From Nannobrachium achirus (Eukaryota; Chordata; Actinopteri; Myctophiformes; Myctophidae): a stretch of 64,000 bases of DNA. Made by a program: the position numbers and the translations under genes. Shown one piece after another: positions 11,556 to 23,638 of the stretch. Under the pieces are notes generated by a model. It was given only the letters and a program-made list of their open reading frames with translations, did not search any database and was not told the origin of the DNA. The number at the start of each line of letters is the position of its first letter. Position 1 is the stretch's first letter. The DNA is taken from positions 14,656,781 to 14,720,780 of the forward strand of contig OY997640.1 of NCBI GenBank assembly GCA_963921795.1, read 5' to 3'.

Positions 11556-12550
11556 TACACTCTTAAAATTGTTGGGTCAAAAACAACCCAAGTTGGTTAT
11601 TTATGTAACCCAACACGTAACACTGTTTTGGACCAGCCCAACATGGGTTATTGCAGACCAACAGGGTTGGGTTAAGGCTGTGACCCAGCATGTTGGGTTG
11701 GGATTGTACAACCAAGTAATGGGTTAAAAGTGACTTTGCTGTTGGGTTAATGTGATACTGCTGATGGGTTGGAATCTAACACCCAAAAATGGCTTAAAAG
11801 TGACCTTGTTGTTGGGATTGTACGCCCATTCACATTAAATCTATTCATTTTTTTACAGCATTTTCTTCAATGACATTTTTCATGCTTAATCTACTCAAGG
11901 AAGAATGCATGCGGAGTAAATTGTGCATTTAGTCGTGGCAATATATCACAACTTTGAACACAACAGATTATGTGGTGCTTCACATTAAAAGAACAGCAAA
12001 CCTGTTTGTATGTGTCAGTCTGGACCATCTTAGTCATGGTTTCTGTTTCTGTAAGCAACTATGTTTTTTTATATATTTTTTAATTAGGGATTATGACTGG
12101 GCTACATCCACTGCGATCATCTACAATACAATGTTGTTTTCTCTATCTAAAACCATAAAATAATGGAAAAGTTTGTAAAAAATATCTGTATGGGAGCACA
12201 GTTGCATGCTGGGTAACTGCCCACCCACTTAGTTTAACCCAATAGTGGTGCAATTCACAAACCAATGTGTTGATAGACAGAGAGGGCGGGTCTATTTTAA
12301 CCCAAGTTGGTGCAATGCAGTGAACCATGTGTTGGGTAAACTCGAATTCAAAAGCCTGTACCAACACTTGGGTTATGAACTCAATGCATTTTATCTGATG
12401 ATGTGGGCGGGCCATCCATAGCCCAACAGATGGTTTACTAATTTTAAGTATTTTTAATCCAATGTTTGGTCAAACTGACCCAACCTTTGACCCAACAGTG
12501 TCAACCCAGCAAAAGGGTTGAACATTTGACCCAACATTTTTAAGAGTGTA
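11556..12550. mobile_element. Non-autonomous DNA transposon, TIR TACACTCTTAAAA
   Basis: The ends TACACTCTTAAAATTGTTGG and, in reverse complement, TACACTCTTAAAAATGTTGG form about 25 bp of nearly perfect terminal inverted repeat. Inside are many TTGGGT/ACCCAA blocks. No transposase. It splits the LINE fragment. Target duplication is not obvious to me; hAT-like identity is a guess from the overall look. Confidence 0.75.
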
Positions 12551-12910
12551 AATGCATACTGTGAAGTTGAATTTATAAATCTGTTGCACATAGAACACTC
12601 TGTGAAGATGTTTACAAAAGTTAAGTACAGTAGCAACTACTGGAAAAATATGCTGTTGGCGTATAGAATATGCCAAACTTTCTGCACATGTACATCTGAG
12701 GATGCTCTTTTCTTTTCCTGTTGCTCTTTTTGCCTTTTGCACTCCTTTTTAGATTATTATTATTATTATTTTTAGATGTGGTTTGCTGTTATTATATTGT
12801 TTTTTTGATATACGACTGCATTGACTGAAGGATGCCAAACAAAAACAAATTTTACTCTTATGTACCTGTACAAAAGACGTAACAATAAAGTACTACCTTG
12901 AACCTTGAAT
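12551..12910 (+). mobile_element. LINE 3' UTR and tail
   Basis: This continues the LINE beyond the inserted transposon and ends in AACAATAAAGTACTACC followed by two copies of TTGAACC-like heptamer, the usual tail structure of fish L2-type elements. Confidence 0.6.
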
Positions 12911-12984
12911 TTTTAAGGTTTCCAGATAGCTGGTGTGCTATGCGAATGTTCATGTCAACATCTTAGCTCCCCCCACTTCCTTTG

Positions 12985-13045
12985 CTCTGCTCTGATTGGT
13001 TGAATTAAACGTGTGAAAAGACCCTCCACAGGTACAAGTAAAGTA
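12985..13045 (+). promoter_or_regulatory. Possible promoter/first exon of the zinc-finger gene
   Basis: CTCTGATTGGTTGAATTAAA at about 12991-13010 has an inverted CCAAT box followed by an AT-rich motif, and CCACAG|GTACAAG near 13031 could be a first donor. This is weak, positional evidence only. Confidence 0.3.
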
Positions 13046-13089
13046 CCATAGCATTGTTGTAGTCTACTCTATGTTGTTTGTGCTTTCAG

Positions 13090-14247
13090 CAAACTCAGAG
13101 ACAGATCATCATTTCCAAGGATTTGACTTCGAGAACAACTGAACAAGAAGGTAAGATTTTGCACACTGTAATTACGTGGTTGAGACTTTATACTTTAGTA
13201 ATGGTCAACGAGTTGTATTGTTTGATACAAATTATTAACCTTGAGTTAACCTAGAATTGTGTAGCCTCATTTACCCCCTTGTAATAACCAACCAGGGGAA
13301 GTTGAACAGTTCTGTCGAGAAACCAAAAGGAGGAAGATTGAGCACCAGGTTTGTTATGTGTGTCTGTACTGTATGTTGAGTAATTTCATCAAATAGTATT
13401 TATTCTCCAAATTTCTCTTAATATCTGCTTTATACAAGACACATTTTTCCCCGCATTTGATTTCACAGGTGAATGCAACAACAGTAGTGTTGAAGCCTTG
13501 TTTCGTCCCTCTATCACGTGTAAGGTTTAACAGTGGACTGTTGGATGTGAACGATGAAATAGTTCCACTGGATCTTTCCAACACCGTGGAATACACAGCT
13601 GTTCCACAAAGTAAAATGGTAAGTTGATTATAAAATATCTGTTGGATGAAGCCTTATTACACCACGTTGGACACTAGCATTAAAAACAACACAGTGTCCG
13701 ACATTTTCAATGAATTGCCAACATGTTTGAGCCTGTAGATCAATTATTTCTGCTCAATAGATTTTAAGTGTTGTTTATAAAAGGAGAGGGCCATAGTAGT
13801 TTGATCACATCAATAGCATAGTTGCTTGTGTTTAAGTGGCTTGGTAGTGGCAACAGCTTTAGTGATAATAGTAATCTGAAAAAACACACGATGATTCATA
13901 AAGGTGAAAAACCCTATAGCTGTACAATTTGTGGCAACAGTTTTAGTCAAAGTAGTCATCTAAAGGGGCACATGATGGTTCATACAGGGGAAAAACCCTT
14001 TAGCTGCACAGATTGTGACAGCAGCTTTAGTCACCTACATAGTCTGAAACTGCACATGATGAATCATAAAGGTGAAAAACCCTTTAGCTGTGAAATTTGT
14101 GGCAACAGCTTTAGTGTTAATAGCTATCTGAAAAAACACATGATGATTCATAAAGGTGAAAAACCCTTTAGTTGTGAAATTTGTGGCAACAGCTTTACTA
14201 AAAAATTTAATCTGACGCGCCACATGAAGGTTCATGCAGGGGAATAG
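13090..14247 (+). CDS. Multi-exon C2H2 zinc-finger protein (partial model)
   Basis: I propose four exons: 13090-13150, 13296-13348, 13469-13618 and 13822-14247. Each is bounded by AG and GT (CTTTCAG| ... AAG|GTAAG; CCAG| ... CCAG|GTTTG; TTTCACAG| ... ATG|GTAAGT; GCATAG|) and all joins keep the frame (phases 1, 0, 0), which is the main support. The first three encode a fingerless N-terminal region with a basic TKRRK patch. The last encodes five C2H2 units with HKGEKP/HTGEKP linkers; the first has lost its CxxC (only GSGNSFSDNSNLKKHTMIH remains), the other four are complete. A DNA-binding nuclear regulator is expected. The start codon is not found; it should lie upstream of 13090. A TAG ends the frame after HAGE, and one more degraded finger follows (14248-14334). 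It faces TRIM-3 tail to tail. Confidence 0.6.
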
Positions 14248-14340
14248 CACTTTAGCTCTACTGTGTGTGGCAGCCACTTTAGTCGTTTTACAACTTTGAA
14301 GAACCACATGAGAATTCATGCATGGGAAGTCCCTTTAAAT
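14248..14340 (+). pseudogene. Zinc finger beyond the TAG stop
   Basis: In frame after TAG the sequence reads through a finger with SxxC in place of CxxC (STVCGSHF) and an intact HMRIH, and ends at TAA near 14370. The homologous finger at 5036-5107 keeps its cysteine. The stop is shared by both copies, the Cys loss is not, as expected for decay after the stop arose. Confidence 0.7.
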
Positions 14341-15845
14341 GCACATGCAGATTATTATTATTTTCAATAAGGATATGCATTTATCAGAGGTGGTCAGCTT
14401 AATGAAGAGATAGGCCATTCATTCAGGAAGTTGAGAATGTGTGAAATTGCTATCTGACCTTTATGTGAGAACTGACAGAAATAATGTTTTAATTTGTGTG
14501 AACTGGTACTGATTTATTTGAAGGATGTGTAAGGGATACAATATTGATATTTACATTACACATATGTATTAATTACGGTAATGTACAAGTTAATCCTGCA
14601 AAGGCCAAATATGTTGTTGGAAAAAACATGCAATGGCCAATATCACCTTGTCTGTCTTCCCTTCACATAATAGGGGCCTACTGTGTTCATGTAGGAGATA
14701 ACATTTGTTTTATATTATGTTGAACATTTTCTTTAGTTGTGATGTAACTACACTGAACTGATTGTTCACATCTTATTGTGAACTAATAAAGTTGTGTTGG
14801 TGCTCATTGGCCTGATGGTTTGTTTTCATAACATCTGCATAGAAACATCAGACATGGTGGCATGTAAAGGCTAGATGTCTTTCTGACTACATGGCAGTAG
14901 TAGAGCGCAAGAGCAGAATAAAAGGCTAAATGTGGGTGGAGCATACAAACAATAGACAGAAACTGGACAACTTTTGTTTAACAGTCCCCACTTAACCCTT
15001 CACATCCCTGCAAGTCCTAATAGGAGTTGTATCACGTACACAATTGTTAAGGGGGGAAAAGAAAGACAAAGCTGATATATATACATATTATATCTTCAGA
15101 CATATTAGAACAGAATATAATAGATCTTTAATTGTCATTGTCACGACTAGTACAACAAAAGTGCCAAACGATCAGTGCATCACTAAAATCATTCAATAGC
15201 TAAAACAATACAACAAAACATACACAGATCATACTTCCCGTCATTATACAACACCTATTGCAACATGCAAAGCACAGGCAAACATGTAAAGTGATGGGTA
15301 TTTTTGTAACTAAAACAATATAAGCACTGATATTCAGGATCTGTTTCCCTTCAGGGCTTTATAAAAAATAATAGATACAAAATAGCACGGGGTAGATAAT
15401 ATGATAAATAACATACAGAGATGACGGACAAAAAATGGCCAAACCCTTAAACCACACGTAAGCACTATGTCCTCTAATCATAAAACATCCATTTGGGGGG
15501 AAGGGGGGAAATTGACATATTTGACATAAATGTAAGGTGCTGTAAAGTAACCAGTTGAATTAGTAGGGGAAATAAACATGTGTTTAATGGTGAAACTTGA
15601 TATGAGCCTGAGTTGCTAACCCAAATTACATGGTACCATGCAGGCAACTGGGATGTGTTTAAGTTGTCTGATTGTATTGACGTTGTTGACATGAAAACAG
15701 TTTGAAACTCTACACATCATTTCTTATTTGTGTGGGTTTATAATAGCATAATTTTTATTTATTTTTTTCATTACAGTTTTATGGGCTAAATATTATTGCT
15801 GGGTAGAGGGGGTACTTGGATTCAATTTAAATCCATAAAAAATGC
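14341..15845. other. Zinc-finger 3' flank to TRIM 3' flank
   Basis: Contains a possible polyadenylation signal region (AATAAAG near 14783), the LINE tail copy (15110-15300) and DNA matching 5150-6291. No gene is seen. Confidence 0.65.
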
Positions 15846-15863
15846 TTTTATCCAGCAAATGAG

Positions 15864-15866
<3 letters not shown>

Positions 15867-15917
<51 letters not shown>
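15867..15917. repeat. (GA)n microsatellite
   Basis: GA run, third member of the set at 27-91 and 6317-6351. Confidence 0.95.
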
Positions 15918-15920
<3 letters not shown>

Positions 15921-16500
15921 TGTTGTTGTTTTTAGGCTCACTATTACTACTTAATTCAATGTTGGTGGATGGATGTTTATATATATATTTTTTTTAAATG
16001 AGTCTTCCAAATATGCACAGATGTACAGTAATCAGGTTGGGACAAGTCATTTAGAAGTTTTATGAAAACGTTATTAACATTCTGCAATCATACATTCATT
16101 TTGTAAACAAGTATTATACACAGGAACCTTTTAGAGCATGTGAACCTTGAATGTGTATTCACATCATATAGCATTTCTAGTGAATCAAATCACTAAGTAT
16201 TAGCCTCTCGTATCAGTGAATTATAAGAAATTGGCTGAGCAATACATACATTTTACACCCACATATTGACAAAACTACAAAGGAACAAAATATGTCCAGT
16301 TGTGTCCTGGTTTCACAGATTGATGTGAGGGGAGGTACATCCCAGATCCCAAAAAACGTGAAAAGTAAAACAACTAAAATGTATATTGTATTCAGACATT
16401 GTTATATTTTATGTGTTTGGTGATGCAAATAGTTACCTATCAGTGTTGTTGTCACATCTAACTGTGGTGTTCTAGTGTGACACTGACCTTCCCAGGTAAC

Positions 16501-16939
16501 CAGTGCCGAGGGAAGTAGGGGTGCTGGGGGTGCGGCCGCACCCCCTCCCCCACGTCCCACCGCACCCCCCACCGCACCCCCTAAAGGGGGGTTGGGGGAA
16601 AAATATTGCCGATCGGCAAGTAGAGGCTCTGACATCAGTGGCGTGAAGTAGGAGCTATTGGCTACTTCTATTTCCAGTACAATTTCAAAATAAACATGTG
16701 TTGAATGATCGATTGTATAGACAAAAAAAAAAGAAAGGCTCTTGTTTTGAAATGTGCTTCTGGGCACTGTTTAGACAGGAAATGGCTTTCAAAGGACTTC
16801 CCTTTTAACTTGTCTAAGCGTCTGTCTCTCCGTGCGTAACATATGCGTCATGGACTCGGGTGAATTATAACAATACGGGCATAAAAGGAATATACAGAAC
16901 ACCAAGACAACACAACCTAGGCTATGAAGGCATTAAACA
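16501..16939. mobile_element. Foreign DNA replacing the PRY-SPRY of TRIM-3
   Basis: Sequence on both sides is TRIM (16458-16500 matches the very end of the gene; from 16940 the coiled-coil end), but the 439 bases here match neither other copy, and about 400 bases of SPRY are missing. The left part starts CAGTGCCGAGGG and a matching CTTCTGGGCACTG is at about 16757-16769, so a hAT-like MITE of about 270 bp may be included. It has the G/C-rich GGTGCTGGGGGTGCGG stretch common in such fish repeats. Confidence 0.65.
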
Positions 16940-17946
16940 TCTCCATCAGATAACACACTGGTCAGATCATGAGACAAGTTGAGATCTGTATTGGAGGTGT
17001 TGGGGTCCAGGATCACAGGAGTGTAGGCGACAATGTCCTTCATCTTGTCCCAGACCTTGAAGGTCAGATTGCCAAGGTGTTTGGCCACGTCTATCATTGC
17101 TAATGAGACTGGCTGTGCATTACGTAGTGTGAGCTGGACTCTTTTCACTGTGGTCTTATAGTTCTGCAGGAATAAAATGTCATCTGCCTCAACATCTTTC
17201 ATGGTTTTGGCAAGAGTCTCCATCTCTCTGCTCAATCCCTCAATCTTATCCATCATCATCTGACTCTTCTGCCTCTCTTCCTCCCTCAGGGCAGAGATCC
17301 TGTGCTCCTCTTCCTGAGAAAGGAACTGGCGAATGTTCTCAAACTGTTTCTTAATCTGTGTCTCTGTGTGCAAGGCCTGGACCTTAATGCATTCTGCAGC
17401 TCCAATATAATTTGCTTTCAAGGAATGCAAATTCTCCAGTTTATCCTGCAAAGGCTTCAGTGATTTCTGGAGGCCCTCTTTGCAACATTTTGCAGATTCG
17501 TAGATGGGTCTGAACCTGTGTCCAGTGTGTTTTTCAGAATCACAACACACAAGACATGCCAGCGGTGCATCGTCCAGACAGTACAGCTTGAGTTTCTCCC
17601 CATGCAGAGTGCAGAGAAGCTGCTCAGACCTCGCTGACAAAGATCTGTGACTTCTCTCCTCTAAGAAGTTCTCACACAGGTTCTTCAATGCTAAGTTGAT
17701 AGGCGGTTCGTCCTGGGAGCAGTTTGTTTTGCAAACAGGGCATCCCTTGTTCCACGTTGGTTTTCCTGTCCACCATTGCTGCAGACAGGCTTTACAGAAG
17801 CTGTGGCTACACGGCAGGATAACCGGATGTTTAAAGATGTCACGGCACACTGGACAGGTGAGCTCCTCTTCCTGTCGGGTCAAACAGGAAGCGACTCTGT
17901 CAGCTAGCATCACTCCCTCCTCTGGAACGTTCACTGAGGCTGACAT
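16933..17946 (-). CDS. TRIM35-like copy 3: RING-B-box-coiled coil, no SPRY
   Basis: The minus-strand frame of 337 aa is intact. RING C3HC4 at residues about 31-72 (C31, C34, C46, H48, C51, C54, C69, C72), B-box from C112 to about H150, coiled coil about 160-260, then the start of PRY ([10 protein letters not shown]). The family usually continues with about 180 residues of SPRY, but here the frame ends SDGDV-stop inside the replaced segment. RING ubiquitin-ligase activity and coiled-coil dimerisation could remain while SPRY target recognition is lost. The ATG at 17946 equals that of copy 1. Upstream there is a promoter module present in two complete copies. The copy could be a working short TRIM or a pseudogene with an undamaged 5' half. 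Confidence 0.75.
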   Translation of the reverse strand: MSASVNVPEEGVMLADRVASCLTRQEEELTCPVCRDIFKHPVILPCSHSFCKACLQQWWTGKPTWNKGCPVCKTNCSQDEPPINLALKNLCENFLEERSHRSLSARSEQLLCTLHGEKLKLYCLDDAPLACLVCCDSEKHTGHRFRPIYESAKCCKEGLQKSLKPLQDKLENLHSLKANYIGAAECIKVQALHTETQIKKQFENIRQFLSQEEEHRISALREEERQKSQMMMDKIEGLSREMETLAKTMKDVEADDILFLQNYKTTVKRVQLTLRNAQPVSLAMIDVAKHLGNLTFKVWDKMKDIVAYTPVILDPNTSNTDLNLSHDLTSVLSDGDV

Positions 17947-18219
17947 GGTTGTGAATCACCAGTGTTGCAACTTTACAGCAGGAGATATAGTAAAGGAAAC
18001 AGCAGTGTTAGCATTATGAGTAGATATAGGTGTAGTAGGCCTATTAATAGTTGCTGCAATATGAATCTGTCTTTATACTATGAAACATTTACAGAAGTGC
18101 ACTTCTTTGAAATATAAGTAATTCACTAAAATATAGTAATTAACAAAAAATTCAAGTCAAGACAAACACAAATTCTGAAAACAAACTGCATACCTGATTA
18201 CTTCACCAAGTCCAGAAGA

Positions 18220-18316
18220 GAGAAGTTCAATTCTCAACAACAACACAGATTAAAGTGATACCAGACTAAACTGAGGCCTGTTAAATACACTAGGGTGTGT
18301 GTGATGGTCCAATCAC
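18220..18316 (-). promoter_or_regulatory. TRIM-3 promoter, proximal copy
   Basis: Minus-strand GATTGGACCATC (18303-18314), TATTTAAC (about 18280-18287) and GAGAATTGAACTTCT lie in the same arrangement as in TRIM-1. Confidence 0.65.
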
Positions 18317-18540
18317 AGTGGTGGGTGGAGCATACAAACAATAGACAGAAACTGGACAACTATTGTTTAACAGCCCCCACTTATGAATCTGTCTTTATAC
18401 TATGAAACATTTACAAAAGTGCACTTCTTTGAAATATAAGTAATTCACTAAAATATAGTAATTAACTAAAAATTCAAGTCAAGACAAACACAAATTCTGA
18501 AAACAAACTGCATACCTGATTACTTCACCAAGTCCAGAAG

Positions 18541-18730
<190 letters not shown>

Positions 18731-18940
18731 GTGGGTGGAGCATACAAACAATAGACAGAAACTGGACAACTATTGTTTAACAGCCCCCACTTATGAATCT
18801 GTCTTTATACTATGAAACATTTACAGAAGTGCACTTCTTTGAAATATAAGTAATTTACTAAAATATAGTAGTTAACTAAAAATTCAAGTCAAGACAAACA
18901 CAAATTCTGAAAACAAACTGCATACCTGATTACTTCAACT

Positions 18941-20426
18941 ATTGTTTAACAGCCCCCACTTAAGCCTTCACATCCCTGCAAGTTGTATCAAGTACAAAAT
19001 AGTTAAGGGGGGAAAAGAAAGACAAATCTTATACATACATATTAGAACAGAATCGAATAGATCTTTATTGTCATTGTCACAAGTACAACACAATTAAAAG
19101 TGCCAAACGATCAGTGCATCACTAAAATCACTCAAAAATAGCTAAAACGATACAATACAACAAAACATACACATAACCATACTTCCCATCATTGCACAAC
19201 ACCTATTGCACTTAACATGCACAGCACAGATATTTTCCCCATGCAATTAAGACGAGAATAAATAGTTTCCCCAAAATGATTAATGATAACTCCAACACAA
19301 GAAAGGAGACCACACCAGTGTAATGTCTGTTTTCTCTTAGTTGTATTAAATCAATGAGCTTTCAAAATAGTTATGTCCAGTAATAATGTTTCTCTCTTTT
19401 TTTCTGAATGCAATGTAATTTCATTTTACAAATAGTACAGTATAGGCACAGAATGGTTATACATAAGTCAAATCCTGATTGGACAGTTACAGTATAACAA
19501 TGGACCATGAGATGGTCTCGTCTCGTGAAGAAGCCATGGACGAGCTATGTTTTGGCTTCTCCTTTATCCCATGCATGTCCTGGGACATTATGGCCTAAAA
19601 GCTGGTCATCCCCTTTGCACGGACCTGCAGTCGGCACATTCTCAGCACAATGTGTAAGTCATATGTTCCAAAACAGAAGGTTTCGTATGAAACCCTTTTT
19701 ATTTAACTCTGAGAGAGTCTAAATATTATATCATCTAGACATTAAAATTGTATTTTATTTTATCAATCAGTCAGTAAATTGAGACTTTAAAGCATACTTA
19801 TTTATATGCGTGTCGTACAGGCCTATATCATCAGGATTCTGACCTGATGAAGATCCTGTGAGATTGAAACATTGTTGCATTAAACACCAAAAATCCTTTT
19901 CCTGAAACTGATGTGCAGGCTCTACCTCCTTTCAGGGATGAGACTTTGCCATTGATTGGTCTACAGCTTTACTATTCACATGTAATTCAGTCTGTCAAGT
20001 AACTGCATAATGATGACGGTTCATTGTCATTAAAGTGAGTCAAGCCCATAATGATGACTCACTGGTGATTGTTTTACCATTGTGTTGTAATTCCATCTGT
20101 AAGTGAGAACGCATTCACAATAGAAGGGCATCATCATAGTAGAATTACTCTGCCAGTCATAGAAAATATGCAAATGACAAAAACTGTAGCGTAGCGACTA
20201 GCTACAGACTTTATACTGTAATGGAATAATGTAGTGTAGCTATGGACTTTTAAACTGTAATGGGATACTGTAGTGTATGGACATATACTGTAATATATTA
20301 ATGAAATGTAGAAATTGACTGTAAACTGTAATGTAATTGTAGCATAGATTGACTACTTTATACTGTAATAGAATAATGTAGAGTAGCAATGGACTTTAAA
20401 CTGTATAGTATAGTGTTTATTATTAG
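18941..20426. other. TRIM-3 upstream region, duplicate of 2.5-4.0 kb
   Basis: Holds the LINE tail copy (19040-19235) and AT-rich DNA. No gene is seen, apart from the short conserved frame 19500-19598 mentioned for copy 1. Confidence 0.65.
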
Positions 20427-20745
20427 GTGCTGAACCAATAACTGTAATGTCACCAGCACAGCATGTCTATCTTGACATACAAACATGTTTAAAATGTATT
20501 TATTTCACCCCTTTGTGCCAGGGAAACATACAGTACATCTTCATTATAAGAAATAACTGTTCAGAATCTACAGCTGGGTAGGCTGCAGATAACCAATACA
20601 CCAACATAGCCAGCGCAAGTGTATGATTATCAGAACAGATACAATAACCCCCCCCCCCCCATATTTGCAGTGATCTGAAGGGTTAAGTGGGGGGAGGAAT
20701 TGGCCAGTTTCATTCTATTGTTGGTCTCTCCCTGAATCTCACTCT

Positions 20746-20837
20746 GATTGGGCCATCAGGGCCCTTTGTCAGTATTTAACAAGAGTTTGTTCTGCTTTGT
20801 ACCACTTGAATCTCTGCTAGCTGAGAGCTGAACTTCT
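20746..20837 (+). promoter_or_regulatory. Promoter of zinc-finger gene, unit 1
   Basis: GATTGGGCCATC (20746-20757), TATTTAAC (20773-20780), GTACCACTTGAATCT (from 20799) and GAGAGCTGAACTTCT (20823-20837) repeat the TRIM promoter module, with spacings 27, 26 and 24 against 27, 26 and 26 in TRIM-1. It sits about 70 bases before the ATG at 20908. Confidence 0.75.
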
Positions 20838-20907
20838 GCTTTCTGCACTAGCTGAAGCTGTCAGATATTTTGTGCTAGTATCAGTCTAGTGGGGCAGGTT
20901 TTGAGTT

Positions 20908-22392
20908 ATGGCTTTACTACAAACAATGAAAGCCTTGGTCAACCAGAGACTATCTGCAGCTGCTGAAGAGATATTTGGGATTGTTGAAAGAATCCTAGCA
21001 GAGTACCAGGAAGAAACTTCCCATTACAAGCAAGACATCGACCGCCAACAGAGACTACTGGATACACAGAGAGCAGGTTGGTAAGAAAAAAAGACAAAAT
21101 AAATGTAATGTAATCTGGATTTAAATAGTTTCCACATTATTTTGTTATTATTTTGTTGTCTTCTGGAAGGCATTCCCCCGGATTAGAGTTCGGAAAGCTG
21201 CATGTGAATGAATTCTCAGGCGAAAAGTTTGGTGCTCGGAGCCAGTGTGGACCAGCCTTTAAATCAAAATACAGCCCAAAAGTGTAGTAACATTCAAACA
21301 TGTTAATGGCTTTATTATGTTTCATATTTTTGCCTAGACTTCCTGCACTTCCCAGTGTGTAGAGAGGAGGTATTCCCTGAGCAGCAGGAGAGGACCTCCA
21401 GAGTGGTACGGGAGGAACCAGAGGTCCCACAGATTAAAGAGGAACAGGAGGAGCTACTTCAAAGATCGGAGGATGCTGATGCTTTAACGTTGAAATTACT
21501 AACAGTGAAAAGTGAAGATTATGATGAAAACATGACAGACTACATGCACCTCCCTTTGTGTAAAGAGGACGTTTCCTCTGAACAGCAGGAGTGGACCCCT
21601 GGTCTAGTACCAGAAGAACCGGAGCCTCCACAGATGAAAGAGGAACACAATGAGCTACTTCAAAGGCAAGAGGAGAAAGGTGGGTCAACATTGGCATCAC
21701 TTTCGGTGAAACGTGAGGATACTGATGAAAACTTAGAGACAGAGCCTTTAGCCAACACCTCGTCTCAACAAATGGAAACACAAGCTTATGTAGAGGACTG
21801 TGGAACATCACAACCAACTAGTGGTTGTCAGATCCTATCACCGCACGGTTCAGAATCTGACACTGAAGACAGTGATGACTGGGATTGGGCTGAGACCAGG
21901 GATGGTTTAAACACACTGGAATCACACAAGACACACACTGTCGGAGGAAAGAGCGACCAGCTGTTCCGTGACATCAAATCACCAAAGCAAAGCCACACAG
22001 AGAAGAAATGTTTTAGTTGCATAGATTGTGGCAAAATGTTTAAACAAAAGATACACCTGAAAACTCATACAATGATTCATACAGGGGAAAGGCCCTTTAC
22101 TTGTACAATTTGTGAGAAATGCTTTAGTCGAAAGAGTGATCTAAAATCACACATGACATCTCATACAAGGGAAAGGCCCTACACATGTACAGTCTGTGGC
22201 AAAGGCTGTAGTCGAAAGGTTGATCTAAAATCACACATGATGTCTCACACAGGGGAAAAACCCTTTACTTGTCCAGTTTGTGGCAAAGGCTGTAATCATA
22301 GTGGTCAGCTGAACCGCCATATGAGGACTCATACTGGGGACAAGCCCTTTACATGTGCATGTGGTTTGGTGCATTTTAACCAAGCTTCTTAG
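20908..22392 (+). CDS. Two-exon C2H2 zinc-finger protein (407 aa), unit 1
   Basis: Exon 1 is 20908-21076 (56 codons plus one base; donor GCAG|GTTGGT) and exon 2 is 21338-22392 (acceptor TTTTTGCCTAG|). The join makes one Asp codon. The N-terminus (MKALVNQRLSAAAEEIFGIV ... ) is the conserved start of a large fish family of zinc-finger proteins. Next is an acidic region with two repeats of PQ(I/M)KEE..ELLQR and four sumoylation-type sites (IKEE, VKSE, MKEE, VKRE). Residues about 281-397 hold four C2H2 fingers with HTGE(R/K)PF linkers, and a truncated fifth (CACGLVHFNQAS-stop). Fingers 3 and 4 have Cys (KGC) where the family has Phe. A nuclear DNA-binding regulator is expected; target unknown. 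The alternative donor 4 bases downstream would bring a stop, which fixes the model. Confidence 0.88.
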
Positions 22393-23638
22393 CACACGTT
22401 TTGGATTGCCAATGCATTATCAACAGCCGTCAGAGCAGAGGAATTCTAGGAATGTCTACGCCAGAGACGGAGTAATGTGCCTTTTTTGGATCTCAATGAA
22501 TATCTATGAGAGGCCGTGGAAGGCGCATAACGAAGTCGCTGGCGGCCGCCGACGCGGGGTTCTGACAAAAAGTCAACAAGTGCCTTCTTCGGAGTGAGAA
22601 TATGTTGCATTGTTTTTTAAACTAAATATCCCCTGGGTCAAAATGACCCACCAACAGAACCAAGGTGAAGTGAATCCCAACAGAACTTAAGGGTTAAGGG
22701 GGAAGATTTACATATTTTGACATAAATGTAAGGTGCTGTAAAGTAACAATGTAATTCAGGGGGTGCCGTGGATGAAAAAGTTATTTCACAGGGGTGAACC
22801 TGAGCCATAAAATGTTTGAGAACGACAGTGAGAAAATCCACTTTACAGCTGCATGAGCACTCGTTGCTTCAGCAGTTCAAAGTGTTCACGCACAGCTTGG
22901 CAAAGCCAGCGACGTACGAGGCAGCTGTGTAGCTGGTACAGACAAGTCGCTCTCGCCTCCTGACCACACACACACACACTGGCGGTTGGCTTGGCAGACT
23001 AACTAACAGTAGTCAGGCACCCACCCAACGCGCCTTCTGACCAGATTGTTGGCCAATATGCATTAGAGTGACGGGGGAAAAGTGTGCCAGATTAATGCCG
23101 GTGAGTTTGATTGAACGTTAACACCTGTGCGTTTGATAGAATGTTCAAAATAATAACTTACACACCAGCAAATTGATTGCACAACGACAGAATGATATCG
23201 TATCACTGTTATCCAGAAAAAAAGAAGATGACTTATTTAAGAATTAGCTTTGGAACAGGACACATGCTGATTGACACTTGAGAAGTCGGTGATGAGAGGT
23301 AAACAACTGTATCACATGAGGCAGATTACGTGATCGCCATCTGGTACATAATTGTGGAAAATAAGACTGAAACGGTAAACAACAAGAGGAGGAACAAGCT
23401 AAAGACAGATTAGTTTGACATCATGAATAAAACAAAAAAAATGACAAATGTATTTCATTCGTTTAAGAGATGTTGGATAATAAATGGCTAAAATAGAATT
23501 TACTAATCTATAATCCACAGTGCAAAGTGGCTGCTTGTCACTCGGTTGAAATGTTTTAACAATCTTTTGTCTATTATTAATGTTGATTTGTTGATACATA
23601 AGAAAATAAGAGGACATGTTTTGTTGACATGTATTACA
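22393..23638. other. 3' region of zinc-finger gene, no gene recognised
   Basis: Includes a CpG-rich piece at 22500-22560, a short palindrome GGGTCAAAATGACCC (22635-22649) and a short CA repeat (22968-22979). Nothing coding is convincing. Confidence 0.6.

Noticed and set aside
21434-21817. Minus-strand frame of 127 codons inside the zinc-finger gene (and 26304-26687)
   Set aside because: Shadow of exon 2 on the other strand.
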